Source: Ancylobacter amanitiformis (GTDB lineage Bacteria > Pseudomonadota > Alphaproteobacteria > Rhizobiales > Xanthobacteraceae). From it: a DNA stretch of 64,000 nucleotides. Position numbers and translations under genes: made by a program. Location: contig NZ_JAUSVR010000003.1 in NCBI RefSeq assembly GCF_030814815.1, positions 310,001-374,000 on the forward strand. The letters are read 5' to 3'. A model generated the notes under the pieces. It had not been told where the DNA came from and made no database searches. It saw only the letters and a program-made list of their open reading frames with translations. Shown here piece by piece: positions 51,793 through 61,432 of the stretch; positions within the stretch are counted from its first letter, which is position 1; each line of letters starts with the position of its first letter.

Positions 51793-53418
51793 CTATCGGG
51801 AAGCGGGTGCGCGCTCCCGGGCGATCCGGCGGAGATCATCGCCGAACAGGATCAGGGTCGGGCGCGCTCGGGACGCCGCCGCCCGCAGCGCCGGCGCCAA
51901 CTGGTCGGGATCGTGGATCCGCTCCGCCGCCCAGCCGAACGCCGTTCCCACGGCGAGGAAGTCCGGGTTGACGAGGTCGACCCCGAGCGGGGCGACCTGC
52001 GCCGCGGTCATGTAGAACTTGATCTCGCCATAGCCGCCATTGTCGTGCAGCAGCAGGATGATCGGCGCCTGCGCTTCCACGGCGCTGGCGAGTTCGGCAA
52101 GGGTGAATTGCAGGCCGCCATCGCCGGAGAGCACGACGACCGGGCGATCGGGCGCGGCGATCTTGGCGCCGATGCCCGCCGGCAGGCCATAGCCCAGCGT
52201 GCCGTAGCCGGTGGCCGAGTTGAACCAGCTGGAGGGCGCCGCTGCCGCGAAGGCGATGTTGCCGGCATAGACCAGCTGCGTGGAATCGCCGACGATGATG
52301 GCACCAGGCAGGGTCTCGCGCACCGCGTCGAGCAGCACGAGATCGCCGCGCATGTCGGGCGCGATATCCCTGGTGTAGTGAGCCGCCACCGCCGCGGCGC
52401 GGGCCGCGCCGCCGCCACGCGGACGCGGCGGGATGAGCGCCGCCAGCGCGCGGGCCGCCGCCCCGGCATCGCCGACAATGCCGAGCTGCGGCAGGATGGT
52501 GCGCATGATCTGGCGCGGGTCGATGTCGACGCGGATCAGCTGGCCGGGAATGGCGAAGCCGCCATCGGCATTGAAATCATAATCGGTCGCACCGAATTCC
52601 GTGCCCAGCGCCAGCACCACGTCCGCCTCGCGGATCAACTCGCGCGTGCCGCGCAGGCTGGCGGTGAGGTGGACGCCGAGCGGATGTTCCGGCGGCAGGA
52701 TGCCACGCCCGTTGATCGTCATCGCCACGGGGGCATCGATCCGTTCGGCCAGCGCGCGCACCTCCGCGGCCGCGCGCGCCGCGCCACCGCCCGCCAGGAT
52801 GAGCGGCTTCCGCGCGGCCGCGAGCCGGCGCGCCGCCTCTTCGAGCGAGGCGGCATTGGGCGAGGGCAGGGCGAGCCGGCTGACCGTGGCGGGCAGCGGC
52901 AGGTGATCCGCCGCGGCCAGCATCACGTTGATCGGCAATTCGAGGTGCACCGGGCGCGGCCGCTCGCCGCCGAACACGGCGAAGGCCTGGGCGAGCGCCG
53001 GGGCGATTTCCTCGACCGTGTGGAGGGTGCGGCTGAAGGCGCAGACGCCGGAGACCAGCGCCTGCTGCTGGGGCAGTTCATGCAGCCAGCCTTCGCCCGA
53101 GCCCATCCGGCCATGTGCGTTGACCGTGGAAATGACCAGCATGGGGACGGAATCGCCATAGGCCTGCGCCATGGCGGTGAGAATGTTGGTCATTCCCGGG
53201 CCGGTGATGATGAAGCACACGCCCGGGCGCCCGGTCACGCGGGCGTAGCCATCCGCCATGAAGCCGGCGCCCTGCTCGTGGCGCGGCGTCACATGCCGGA
53301 TGGAGCTTCCGGCCAGTCCGCGATACAGTTCAACCGTGTGCACGCCCGGAATGCCGAAGACGGTGTCGACGCCATAGATCTCGAGCAGTTGCGACAGATA
53401 GATGCCTGCGCTTTTCAT
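51793..53418 (-). CDS. ThDP-dependent decarboxylase, acetolactate-synthase-like (possibly 5-guanidino-2-oxopentanoate decarboxylase)
   Basis: A 541-residue enzyme with the three-domain ThDP fold. The N-terminal domain has GIPGVHTVELYRGL and the catalytic glutamate in TPRHEQGAGFMADGYARVTGRPGVCFIITGPGMTNI. A central domain follows, and the C-terminal cofactor motif is GDGGLQFTLAELASAVEAQAPIILLLHDNGGYGE. Such proteins decarboxylate 2-oxoacids. The closest named function I can suggest is AruI-type decarboxylation of the arginine-derived 2-oxoacid, which would fit the polyamine-type transporter nearby. That assignment is inference; acetolactate synthase-like or benzoylformate-type substrates remain open. 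It is divergent from the Rieske oxygenase. Confidence 0.75.
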   Translation of the reverse strand: MKSAGIYLSQLLEIYGVDTVFGIPGVHTVELYRGLAGSSIRHVTPRHEQGAGFMADGYARVTGRPGVCFIITGPGMTNILTAMAQAYGDSVPMLVISTVNAHGRMGSGEGWLHELPQQQALVSGVCAFSRTLHTVEEIAPALAQAFAVFGGERPRPVHLELPINVMLAAADHLPLPATVSRLALPSPNAASLEEAARRLAAARKPLILAGGGAARAAAEVRALAERIDAPVAMTINGRGILPPEHPLGVHLTASLRGTRELIREADVVLALGTEFGATDYDFNADGGFAIPGQLIRVDIDPRQIMRTILPQLGIVGDAGAAARALAALIPPRPRGGGAARAAAVAAHYTRDIAPDMRGDLVLLDAVRETLPGAIIVGDSTQLVYAGNIAFAAAAPSSWFNSATGYGTLGYGLPAGIGAKIAAPDRPVVVLSGDGGLQFTLAELASAVEAQAPIILLLHDNGGYGEIKFYMTAAQVAPLGVDLVNPDFLAVGTAFGWAAERIHDPDQLAPALRAAASRARPTLILFGDDLRRIARERAPASR

Positions 53419-53626
53419 GAAGAGCCAACCTGATGGGTCGCGCAGGAGTGAAACTCCTGTTCGATGGAACGGTTAGTGTCGCGACCGCGGAGGTCATCGG
53501 CAGTATTATCGCGACGGATGCGCGATCTTATCAGGAGGCCTCGACTTCCAACGACAGGCGGAAGGGCCATGCGGCCGAGGGAAGCGGGCCGTCGACACGA
53601 AATTTCATATCTCAAAAAAAACCACC

Positions 53627-53654
53627 TTGCAACACGTCCAATTTTCACTAGCAT
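53627..53654 (+). promoter_or_regulatory. Candidate promoter of the Rieske oxygenase operon
   Basis: TTGCAA (53627-53632), 16 bases, TAGCAT (53649-53654) lies 33 bases before the ATG in an unusually A/T-rich patch. The divergent decarboxylase gene must have its own promoter in the same 268-base gap. No operator palindrome for the XRE regulator was identified. Confidence 0.4.
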
Positions 53655-53686
53655 GAAGATAAGAACAATCCAGCCGGGGTAATGAG

Positions 53687-54751
53687 ATGATGCTTGGCAA
53701 TGACGCCGAATGGTCCCTTCCCGCATCCGCCTATCGCGATCCCGTACGTTTCGAGGCCGAGCGCAAGCAGATCTTCGCGAAGAACTGGCTGCTGTTCTCG
53801 TGGTCGGAGCGGATCCCGAACCCCGGCGACTATGTGACCGGAGAACTCTCGGGGCATGGCATCTTCGCCATCCGCGGCGATGACGGCAAGGTTCGTGCCT
53901 TTCACAATCTGTGTCGCCACCGCGCCGCGCAGCTCGTCTCGGGCGAGACCGGTTCCTGCGGCGGGCTGATCGTCTGCCCCTATCACAGCTGGAGCTACCG
54001 CCGGGACGGGCGCCTTTTCAAGGCGGTGAATTTCGGCACGGAAACCAAGTTCGACGCCTCGGAATGGGGGCTGGTCGCGGCCGATTGCGAGGAGTGGCGT
54101 GGCCTCGTCTTCGTGCGCCTCGACCGCGGCGGCCCCTCGCTGGTCGAATGGCTCGGCCCGGTGGTCGATCTCGCCGCGCCTTTCCCGCTGGAGCGGCAGC
54201 ACTATTTCAACAAGAAAGAGCGCGTCGTCGACGTCGACTGGAAGATCTACGGCGAGAATTATCTGGAATGCTATCATTGCCGGGCGATGCATCCCGGCCT
54301 CTGTGCCACGCTCGACATTGATCGCTACGAGATCAACGTATTTCCCGAGCAGAAATACTTCCACCTGCAGGCGCCGGGCCGCGCGGCGGATGACACGCAG
54401 GGCTGCTATCTCTACCGCTTCCCCTTCCTGATGCTGAACCTCTACGACTGGGGCTCCTCGATCGCTACCGTCGAGCCGCTCGGCCCCGGCAAGCTCAAGC
54501 ATATCAACTGGTATTTCTTCGAGGACATCTCGCCCGAGAAGGCCGAAGAAAACCAGAAGACGGCGGACTGGTCTGCCCAGATCATCACGGAAGATCTGGA
54601 AGTGATCACCAAGGTGCAGAAGAATATTAATGGTGGCGTCTTCCCGCGGGCCCCGCTATCGAAGTCCGAGGAATATGCGGTGATCGCCTTCGATCGCATG
54701 TGCGAGGAGGCGCTGCGGTTCGATGGACCGATCGCCGCGGCGGCAGAGTGA
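53687..54751 (+). CDS. Rieske non-haem iron oxygenase, large (alpha) subunit
   Basis: A 354-residue oxygenase. The Rieske [2Fe-2S] ligands are C76-x-H78 and C97-x2-H100 (NLCRHRAAQL and IVCPYHSW). The mononuclear iron site is NYLECYHCRAMHP with H197 and H202, and an Asp or Glu later in the domain. The bridging position holds Glu194 (N-x-x-E-C-Y-H-C), as I recall for carnitine- and betaine-type oxygenases that demethylate quaternary amines, rather than the Asp of aromatic dioxygenases. No reductase or ferredoxin partner is encoded nearby. It heads an operon with the XRE-cupin regulator (9-base gap). Substrate not determinable. Confidence 0.88.
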   Translation: MMLGNDAEWSLPASAYRDPVRFEAERKQIFAKNWLLFSWSERIPNPGDYVTGELSGHGIFAIRGDDGKVRAFHNLCRHRAAQLVSGETGSCGGLIVCPYHSWSYRRDGRLFKAVNFGTETKFDASEWGLVAADCEEWRGLVFVRLDRGGPSLVEWLGPVVDLAAPFPLERQHYFNKKERVVDVDWKIYGENYLECYHCRAMHPGLCATLDIDRYEINVFPEQKYFHLQAPGRAADDTQGCYLYRFPFLMLNLYDWGSSIATVEPLGPGKLKHINWYFFEDISPEKAEENQKTADWSAQIITEDLEVITKVQKNINGGVFPRAPLSKSEEYAVIAFDRMCEEALRFDGPIAAAAE

Positions 54752-54760
54752 GGACGCGGG

Positions 54761-55378
54761 ATGAGTCGCAGCGCCGCGACGGTCGAGGATTCGCCGGCTT
54801 CTCCGAAGAAGGCCGATTTGATCAGCGCGCGGCTGGGTAATGCGATCCGGGTGCTGCGGCACGACAAGGGCATGACGCTGACCGCGCTCGCCGAGCAGAC
54901 GGGCCTGTCCGTGGGTCTGCTCAGCCAGGTCGAACGCGGGCTGTCCGAACCCTCGGTCAAGGCCATCCACCTGATCGCCACGGCGCTCGGCGTCTCGATC
55001 GGCTGGTTCTTCCGCGAGGAGGGGCCTGTCGAGCCGGCGGCGGACGGCATCACCGTCCGGCGCGGGCATCGCAAGACGCTCGATTATGGCGGGGGCATCG
55101 TCGACGAATTGCTGTCGCCCTCGCTGGAAGGCCAGCTCGAACTTCTGCTCTGCCGTCTCGCGCCCGGTGCCAGCGTCGGCAGCGAAGCCTATACGCATAT
55201 CGGCGAGGAGGCCGGCTATGTCATGGCCGGCTCCCTGGAACTCATCGTCGACGGGGTCACGCATCTGCTGAACACGGGCGACAGCTTCGGCTTTGCTTCC
55301 GTGCGTCCCCACAAATACCGCAATATCTCGACCCAGGAGACGGTGGTGATCTGGGCGATCACGCCGCCTTCCTACTAG
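54761..55378 (+). CDS. XRE-family transcriptional regulator with cupin domain
   Basis: A 205-residue regulator of the PuuR-like type. The helix-turn-helix spans about residues 26-80 (LGNAIRVLRHDKGMTLTALAEQTGLSVGLLSQVERGLSEPSVKAIHLIATALGVSIGWFF). A cupin sensor domain covers residues 100-205 (GEEAGYVMAGSLELIVDGVTHLLNTGDSFGF and RPHKYRN). In E. coli PuuR represses putrescine breakdown, so a ligand-responsive switch for this local cluster is likely. It sits inside the operon it probably controls, between the oxygenase and the FAD oxidoreductase. Confidence 0.92.
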   Translation: MSRSAATVEDSPASPKKADLISARLGNAIRVLRHDKGMTLTALAEQTGLSVGLLSQVERGLSEPSVKAIHLIATALGVSIGWFFREEGPVEPAADGITVRRGHRKTLDYGGGIVDELLSPSLEGQLELLLCRLAPGASVGSEAYTHIGEEAGYVMAGSLELIVDGVTHLLNTGDSFGFASVRPHKYRNISTQETVVIWAITPPSY

Positions 55379-55437
55379 TAATCGTGTAGAAATTCCGCCG
55401 CTTCTCCTGTAATTTCGTCTTTCTCGATGGTGAAACC

Positions 55438-57069
55438 ATGTCCGTGGTTCCGAACGCGCTCGCGCGCGATTTCGATGCCGTTATCATTGGTGGCGGCCAT
55501 AATGGCCTGGTCTGCGCCGGCTATCTCGCCCGCGCCGGGCTCAAGGTGGCCGTGCTGGAACGGCGCGGCGTCGTCGGCGGCGCGGCGGTGACGGAGGAAA
55601 TCGCGCCGGGCTTCCGCGCCTCGATTTTCTCCTACCTGATGAGCCTGCTGCACCCGCGCGTCATCCGCGATTTCGAGCTGAAAAAGCACGGGCTCGTGGT
55701 GCTGCCCTGCTCGGACATGGTGTCGCCGGTCGATGACAGCGACAATTACATCACCTTCTCCGACAATATGGCGAAGACGCAGGCCTCCTTCGCCCGCTTC
55801 TCCAAGCACGATGCCGAGATCTATCCCGCCTTCGACGCCTATCTGCAGGAGGCGACCCGGATCGTCCGGCAGGTCCTGTGGGAGACGCCGATCGACCCCG
55901 CACGGCGGGACTGGAAGACCTTCAAGGACGCCAGCAAGCTCCTGTGGAAGTACCGCAAGGTCGGCCGCAAGATGTATCGCATCGTCGATATGCTCTCCAT
56001 GTCGGCCTATGACTTCCTGCGGGAGTGGTTCGAAGATGAACGCGTGATGGCGGTGCTTGCCTATTATGCGTCCATCGGCACCTTTGCCGGGCCGAAATCG
56101 CCGGGCTCGGCCTATGTCATCATGCACCATGTGATGGGCGAGCATGAGGGCGCCGGCGGCTGGGGTTTCATCAAGGGTGGCATGGGATCCATCACCCAGG
56201 CGCTGGCGTCGTCCGTCACCTCGCTCGGCGTCGAGATCATCACCGGGGCGGAAGTGAAGGAAATCCGCACGAGCAATGGGCGCGCCACCGAAGTGGCGAC
56301 CGCCGACGGGCGGACCTACCGCGCCAAGATTTTCGCCTCGAATGCGTCAGCCCCGCATCTTTATCTCGATCTTGTCGGCGCGGAAAATCTCCCCGATGAG
56401 GTCGTGCGCGAGATCAAGGGCTACCGGACCATGGGCACCGCGTTCAAGATGAACATCGCCTGCGAGCGCCCGCCCCAATACAAGATCCTCGAACGGGTCC
56501 GGCGCGAGGGCGCCATCGGGTCGTTTTCCTATCCCACCTACATGCACATCGCGCCGGATATCGACTATCTCGAGCGGGCCTATGACGCCGCGAAATATGG
56601 CTGGTACTCGAGCGAGCCCTTCATCACGCCTGTCGTGCCGACCATTGTCGACGACACGCTGGCCCCGCCCGGCAAGCATGTCGTCAACCTGTTCGGCGGC
56701 CATGCTCCCTACACGCTCAAGGGCGGCGACTGGGCGACCGAGAAGGACAATTTCAAGGACACGATCTTCAAGACCATCGAGCGTTTCGCGCCCGGTTTCC
56801 GGAACGACGTGATCGAGGCACAGCTGCTGGTCGCGCCCGACATCGAGCGCGTGGTCAACCTGCCACAGGGGCATATATTCCACGGCGAACTATCGCCCGA
56901 TCAGCTCTTCTTCCAGCGGCCGATCTCGGGCTATGCTGATTATCGCACGCCGATCGCCTCCCTTTATATCTGCGGCTCGTCGATGCATCCGGGCGGCGGG
57001 GTGTCCGGCATCCCCGGCCATAATGCGGCGCGCGAAATCCTGAAGGATCTTGGCAAGAAAATCGCATGA
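55438..57069 (+). CDS. FAD-dependent oxidoreductase, phytoene-desaturase-like superfamily
   Basis: A 543-residue flavoprotein. The N-terminal dinucleotide fold is DAVIIGGGHNGLVCAGYLARAGLKVAVLERRGVVGGAAVTEE (residues 13-54), followed by a long substrate domain and the C-terminal FAD contact SLYICGSSMHPGGGVSGIPGHNAAREIL. This resembles the bacterial proteins related to human PYROXD2 and to carotenoid desaturases. In this setting it more likely oxidises a small nitrogenous intermediate than a carotenoid, because no carotenoid genes are near; this is inference. It follows the regulator by 59 bases and precedes the ABC transporter genes. Confidence 0.85.
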   Translation: MSVVPNALARDFDAVIIGGGHNGLVCAGYLARAGLKVAVLERRGVVGGAAVTEEIAPGFRASIFSYLMSLLHPRVIRDFELKKHGLVVLPCSDMVSPVDDSDNYITFSDNMAKTQASFARFSKHDAEIYPAFDAYLQEATRIVRQVLWETPIDPARRDWKTFKDASKLLWKYRKVGRKMYRIVDMLSMSAYDFLREWFEDERVMAVLAYYASIGTFAGPKSPGSAYVIMHHVMGEHEGAGGWGFIKGGMGSITQALASSVTSLGVEIITGAEVKEIRTSNGRATEVATADGRTYRAKIFASNASAPHLYLDLVGAENLPDEVVREIKGYRTMGTAFKMNIACERPPQYKILERVRREGAIGSFSYPTYMHIAPDIDYLERAYDAAKYGWYSSEPFITPVVPTIVDDTLAPPGKHVVNLFGGHAPYTLKGGDWATEKDNFKDTIFKTIERFAPGFRNDVIEAQLLVAPDIERVVNLPQGHIFHGELSPDQLFFQRPISGYADYRTPIASLYICGSSMHPGGGVSGIPGHNAAREILKDLGKKIA

Positions 57070-57179
57070 CATCCGGCTCTGCCGGCACCGTGCGTCACCA
57101 ACGAACAGACGGAGAGACGACCTCGGTTCGCTGAACGTCGAAACTACCGCAGGCAAAAATTCCACAGAGGGAAAACACG

Positions 57180-58325
57180 ATGTCGCGCATTTCCACTTCC
57201 GGACTGACCCGGCGCAGCCTGCTCAAGGGAACCGCCGCCGCCGGCGCGGCGCTGGTCGCCGCCCCCGCTTTCGTGAAGAGCGCTCTCGCCTCTTCGGGCG
57301 AGCTGAACTTCCTCGGCTGGGCCGGCTATGACCAGTTCCCGGCCGTGTTCGCCGAATTCGAGAAGAAGACCGGCATCAAGGTCAAGTTCACCGGCCTCGG
57401 CAGCCAGGACGAGTTCGTCGCCCAGGCCAAGACCGGCGCGGCGACCAATGGCGCCTTCGACATCAGCGAGCCGACCGCCGACCGTCTGGCGAGCTGGACC
57501 GACAACGACTTCATCCAGCCCTGGGACGAGAAGAAGGCCAATGCCGCGGGCATCGAGCCGGCTTTCCTCGAAGGCATGGCCGGCGAGATGACCTCGATGG
57601 GCGGCAAGCGCATCTCCCTGCCCTCCGTGTGGGGCACCGAGGCGCTGACCTTCAATACCGACGACGTGAAGCTTGAATACGGCAAGGCCAAGCTCATGGA
57701 CCTGTTCGACAATGCCTATGCCGGCAAATTGACCCTGCGCGGCCATTCCGGCCTGGTGGCGGCCGGCCGCGCGCTCGATGCCGAAGGCAAGCTGCCGCAC
57801 AAGTTCCTGGATTCGTACAAGGACGAATCCAAGATGATCGCCAATTACGACGCCATCCTGAAGTTCCTGGCGCCCAAGCGCGGCAATGTCGCGCAGTTCT
57901 GGTCGAACGAGAACGAAGCGCAGGGCGCCTTCCGCACCAATGGCTGCGTCATCGGCCATTGCTGGGATACCTCGGCGGCGGCGCTCCAGGCCGAGAAATT
58001 CCCGGTCGCCTATCTCGCCCCGGCCGAAGGCGCGATGTCGTGGCTGCAGAACTTCGTGCTGCTCAAGGGCGCGAAGAATGTCGACCAGGCCTATGCCTGG
58101 GTATCGTGGGTCAACTCGCCCGAGGGCTCGGCGCTGTGGGCCAAGGCGTTCGGCTCCAACCCCTGCGCCAAGGGCGCGGTCGAACTGGCGGATGCTTCGC
58201 AGAAGGCCTTCCTCAAAGCGGCCTATCCCGGCGACGCGCTCAAGAAGCTGTGGTGGCAGCCCGGCCAGGCCTCGTGGTTCGTCACGCGGCGCACTGAATA
58301 CGCCAAGAAGTTCATGTCCGCCTGA
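57180..58325 (+). CDS. Polyamine-type ABC transporter substrate-binding protein (PotD-like)
   Basis: The periplasmic receptor of the importer, 381 residues. The N-terminus has a twin-arginine signal (TRRSLLKGTAAAGAALVAAPAF, R11-R12), so it may be exported folded. The mature protein begins SSGELNFLGWAGYDQFPAVFAEFEKKTGIKVKF, the PotD/PotF-type opening. An acidic and tryptophan-rich binding region follows (ISEPTADRLASWTDND, WSNENEAQGAFRTNG, WDTSAAALQ). GAGGGA precedes the ATG. Ligand not fixed; spermidine, putrescine or another cationic amine is likely. Confidence 0.9.
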   Translation: MSRISTSGLTRRSLLKGTAAAGAALVAAPAFVKSALASSGELNFLGWAGYDQFPAVFAEFEKKTGIKVKFTGLGSQDEFVAQAKTGAATNGAFDISEPTADRLASWTDNDFIQPWDEKKANAAGIEPAFLEGMAGEMTSMGGKRISLPSVWGTEALTFNTDDVKLEYGKAKLMDLFDNAYAGKLTLRGHSGLVAAGRALDAEGKLPHKFLDSYKDESKMIANYDAILKFLAPKRGNVAQFWSNENEAQGAFRTNGCVIGHCWDTSAAALQAEKFPVAYLAPAEGAMSWLQNFVLLKGAKNVDQAYAWVSWVNSPEGSALWAKAFGSNPCAKGAVELADASQKAFLKAAYPGDALKKLWWQPGQASWFVTRRTEYAKKFMSA

Positions 58326-58384
58326 TTGAAGCGGTGCCGGTCGGCCGATCGAGGGTCGACCGGTTCCCAGCGCTGGGAGTACCG

Positions 58385-59479
58385 ATGAGCCGGGACGTTT
58401 CACTCGACCGCGTGACGATGCGGTTCGCCAGCTATGTCGCCGTCAACAATGTGTCCCTGGACATCAAGGCAGGTGAGTTCTTCTCCTTCCTCGGCCCGTC
58501 GGGCTGCGGAAAGACGACGATCCTGCGCATGATCTCGGGGTTCATGAACCCGACCGAGGGACGCATCCTGATCGGCGGCGAGGACATGAAGGGCAACGGC
58601 CCGAACAAGCGGCCGACCGCGCTGATCTTCCAGAATCTCGCGCTGTTCCCGATGATGTCCGTGGCCGACAACATCGCCTTCGGCCTGGAAATGCGCGGCG
58701 TCGACAAGTCCGTGCGCCGGCGTCGGGCCGAGGAACTGCTCGAACTGGTCGCCTTGCCCGACGCTGCCGACAAGCGGATCGACGAATTGTCGGGCGGCAT
58801 GAAGCAGCGCGTGGCCATTGCGCGTGCGCTGGCGGTGGAGCCGCAGGTGATGCTGCTGGACGAGCCGCTCTCCGCGCTCGACCTGAAGCTGCGCCAGCAC
58901 ATGCGGGCCGAACTGCGCGCCATCCAGCGCCGCACCGGCCTGACTTTCATCTACATCACCCATGACCAGGGCGAGGCGCTCACCATGTCCGACCGCGTCG
59001 GCGTCATGTCGCGTGGCCAGCTGGAGCAGGTGGGGCCGCCCTCGGAGATCTATAACGAGCCGGCCACCGCCTTCGTCGCCGGCTTTGTCGGCGAGAACAA
59101 CGTGTTCACCGGCCGCATCACCGAGGTGGCCGGCGGTCAGGCGGTGGTGGAGACCGGCGACGGGCGCCTCATAGGCCGCAATCCGCGCGGCATCCGCGTC
59201 GGCACGCAGGTGGTGATGCTGGTGCGACCCGAACGGCTGAAGCCGCTCGCGGTGGCCGGGCCGACGCCGGAGAATCCCAACGTGCTGTCGCGCTCGGTCG
59301 ACCATGTCGATTTCGAAGGCGCCTTCGCCAATGTCCACCTGAAGCAGCCGGATGGCGCCAAGCCGCTGTCGATGCACATTTCCAATGACGGCTCGCTGAC
59401 CGATCTCGTCGGCGATCGCGTCTTCACCGTGGGTTTTGCTCCGCAGGACGCGCTGGTCCTGGCGGCCAACGGAGCCTGA
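58385..59479 (+). CDS. Polyamine-type ABC transporter ATP-binding protein (PotA-like)
   Basis: A 364-residue ATPase. Walker A is GPSGCGKTT (near residue 38), the Q-loop lies in IFQNLALFPMM, the signature is LSGGMKQRVAIARAL, Walker B is VMLLDEPLSALD, and the switch histidine is in YITHDQ. A C-terminal TOBE-type regulatory domain follows (about residues 270-364). GGGAGT precedes the ATG. It is spaced 59 bases after the binding protein and 5 bases before the first permease gene. Confidence 0.94.
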   Translation: MSRDVSLDRVTMRFASYVAVNNVSLDIKAGEFFSFLGPSGCGKTTILRMISGFMNPTEGRILIGGEDMKGNGPNKRPTALIFQNLALFPMMSVADNIAFGLEMRGVDKSVRRRRAEELLELVALPDAADKRIDELSGGMKQRVAIARALAVEPQVMLLDEPLSALDLKLRQHMRAELRAIQRRTGLTFIYITHDQGEALTMSDRVGVMSRGQLEQVGPPSEIYNEPATAFVAGFVGENNVFTGRITEVAGGQAVVETGDGRLIGRNPRGIRVGTQVVMLVRPERLKPLAVAGPTPENPNVLSRSVDHVDFEGAFANVHLKQPDGAKPLSMHISNDGSLTDLVGDRVFTVGFAPQDALVLAANGA

Positions 59480-59484
59480 CCGGG

Positions 59485-60393
59485 ATGGTGCAACTCTATC
59501 ACCGCTACGGCGCGCTGCTCGCCACCCTGCTGATCGCCGCGACCGCCATCTGGGTCCTGATGATGGTGGTGCTGCCCTATCTGGTCATGGCGGAATATTC
59601 GTTCCATCCCAATCTGCCCATGACGCAGCAGGGCGGGCCGAACGACGTCTATACGCTTTCCAACTATGCCTCGCTATTCTCCGGCATCGACCTGCTGAAC
59701 GGCGAGCTGCCCGATGATTTCCGGGTGTTCCTGCGCACCATCTGGGGGTCGACGCTCGTCACCTTCATCTCGCTGGTGGTGTGCTATCCCGTGGCCTGGC
59801 ATCTCGCCAAGGCGGCCAAGCCCGAGCAGGTCGGCCTGCTCATCCTGCTGCTCATCATCCCGTTCTGGATCAACGAGATCCTGCGCACCTTCGCCTGGTA
59901 CATCATCCTCGCCTATAACGGCCCGCTCAACAGCGCGCTGCTCGGAATGGGGCTGCTCGACAAGCCCTATCGCTGGCTGTCGGGCTCGGGCGGCGTGCTG
60001 ATCGGGATGACCTATGCCTTCATCCTGTTCATGATGTTCCCGCTGATCAACGCCATCGAGACTCTGGACATCAGCCAGGTCGAGGCGGCGCGCGATCTCG
60101 GCGCCCCGGAATGGCAGATCCATCGCCGCATCGTCATTCCCCACGCCAAGCCGGGCATCGCGGTGGGCTCGATCATGGTGTTCGTGCTGGCGGCGTCGAG
60201 CTATATCGTGCCGGCCGTGCTGGGCTCGCCGGGCACGCGCTGGTTCACCGAGACGATCTACATCTGGTTCTTCGAGGGACAGGACTGGCCGCGCGGCTCG
60301 GCCTATGCCTTCATCCTGCTCGGTCTCTGCGTCGTGTTCATCCTGTCGGTCATGCGGATCTTCCGCGTCGGCCTCACCGACATCGCGAAGTGA
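59485..60393 (+). CDS. Polyamine-type ABC transporter permease (PotB-like)
   Basis: A 302-residue inner-membrane permease with six predicted membrane segments. The coupling-helix motif EAARDLGAPEWQIHRRIVIPHAKPGIAVGS (E-A-A-x3-G-x9-I-x-x-P type) is intact. The opening loop after helix 1 is long and periplasmic, as in PotB. The gene starts 5 bases after the ATPase stop and precedes the second permease by 10 bases, so all four transporter genes form one unit. Confidence 0.93.
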   Translation: MVQLYHRYGALLATLLIAATAIWVLMMVVLPYLVMAEYSFHPNLPMTQQGGPNDVYTLSNYASLFSGIDLLNGELPDDFRVFLRTIWGSTLVTFISLVVCYPVAWHLAKAAKPEQVGLLILLLIIPFWINEILRTFAWYIILAYNGPLNSALLGMGLLDKPYRWLSGSGGVLIGMTYAFILFMMFPLINAIETLDISQVEAARDLGAPEWQIHRRIVIPHAKPGIAVGSIMVFVLAASSYIVPAVLGSPGTRWFTETIYIWFFEGQDWPRGSAYAFILLGLCVVFILSVMRIFRVGLTDIAK

Positions 60394-60403
60394 GGGCGGG
60401 TCG

Positions 60404-61267
60404 ATGCGGAAACTGACCGGCAGCGACATCCTCATCCGCGCCTATCTCGTGCTGTTCTTCTTCTTCCTGCTGGCGCCGCTCGGGGTGATGGTCATCGCGA
60501 CCTTCAACTCCAGCCGCTTCCCGACCGTGACGCCGTGGCTCGGCACGACGACGAAGTGGTTCGACGCCCTCTTCAACGACCCGCAGATGTGGGAAGGCCT
60601 CGTCAATTCGCTCATCGTGGGCGTGGCGGTGGTGCTGGTGTCGGTGCCGCTCGGCACCGCCGCCGCCATGGTGCTGGACAATCTGCACCGGCAGGCCCGC
60701 ACCTTCGTCTATGCGGTGATGGTCTCGCCGCTGCTGACGCCGGGCGTGATCATCGGCATCTCGACGCTGGTGTTCTGGGACCGGCTCGGCGTGAAGGGCG
60801 GCCTGCATCTGGCGGTGATCGGCCAGTCCAGCTTCATCACCGCCTATATCATGCTGATGGTGCTGGCGCGGCTGCAGCGGCTCGACCGCAGCCAGGAGGA
60901 GGCGGCGCTTGATCTGGGCGCCTCGCATCCGCAGGTATTCCGCAAGATCCTGCTGCCCTATCTGCGCAGTTCGCTGGTCGCGGGCGGGGTGCTGGCCTTC
61001 TTCCAGTCCTTCGAGAACTACAATACCACGCTGTTCACCCGTGGCACCGACATCACGCTGACCATCTACATCGCCTCCAAGGTGCGCACCGGCCTCACTC
61101 CGGCGGTCAACGCGCTGGGCGTGATCCTGATCGCGCTGACCATTGTCGGGGCGGTGGGCTACGAGATCATGCGCCGGCGCGAGGTGGCGCGGGCCGCGGC
61201 GGCACGGCGCCAGGCCGAGCTTGAGGAAATCCCCGCCAATGCACTGGTGATTGCCGACGCGCATTGA
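60404..61267 (+). CDS. Polyamine-type ABC transporter permease (PotC-like)
   Basis: A 287-residue membrane permease with six segments. It opens MRKLTGSDILIRAYLVLFFFFLLAPLGVMVIATFNSSRFPT, the PotC-type first helix. Its coupling motif is EEAALDLGASHPQVFRKILLPYLRSSLVAGG. The last 20 residues are basic and cytoplasmic. The chosen ATG follows GTGAGGGCGGGTCG; the longer upstream frame overlaps the previous permease gene. Confidence 0.93.
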   Translation: MRKLTGSDILIRAYLVLFFFFLLAPLGVMVIATFNSSRFPTVTPWLGTTTKWFDALFNDPQMWEGLVNSLIVGVAVVLVSVPLGTAAAMVLDNLHRQARTFVYAVMVSPLLTPGVIIGISTLVFWDRLGVKGGLHLAVIGQSSFITAYIMLMVLARLQRLDRSQEEAALDLGASHPQVFRKILLPYLRSSLVAGGVLAFFQSFENYNTTLFTRGTDITLTIYIASKVRTGLTPAVNALGVILIALTIVGAVGYEIMRRREVARAAAARRQAELEEIPANALVIADAH

Positions 61268-61432
61268 TCGGGGCGGAATGGGAGCGGCCCCGCGGGCGCT
61301 CCCGCCGGCAAGAGACCTTTGGCCATGACATTTGGGCATGACGTGTGAGCACGTGACGTCCCGAGGGCGGCGCTCGCGCGGATGCGTGCGTCGCGAACCC
61401 TTTAAACACAAGACCATCGCAGGGAGTTCGAC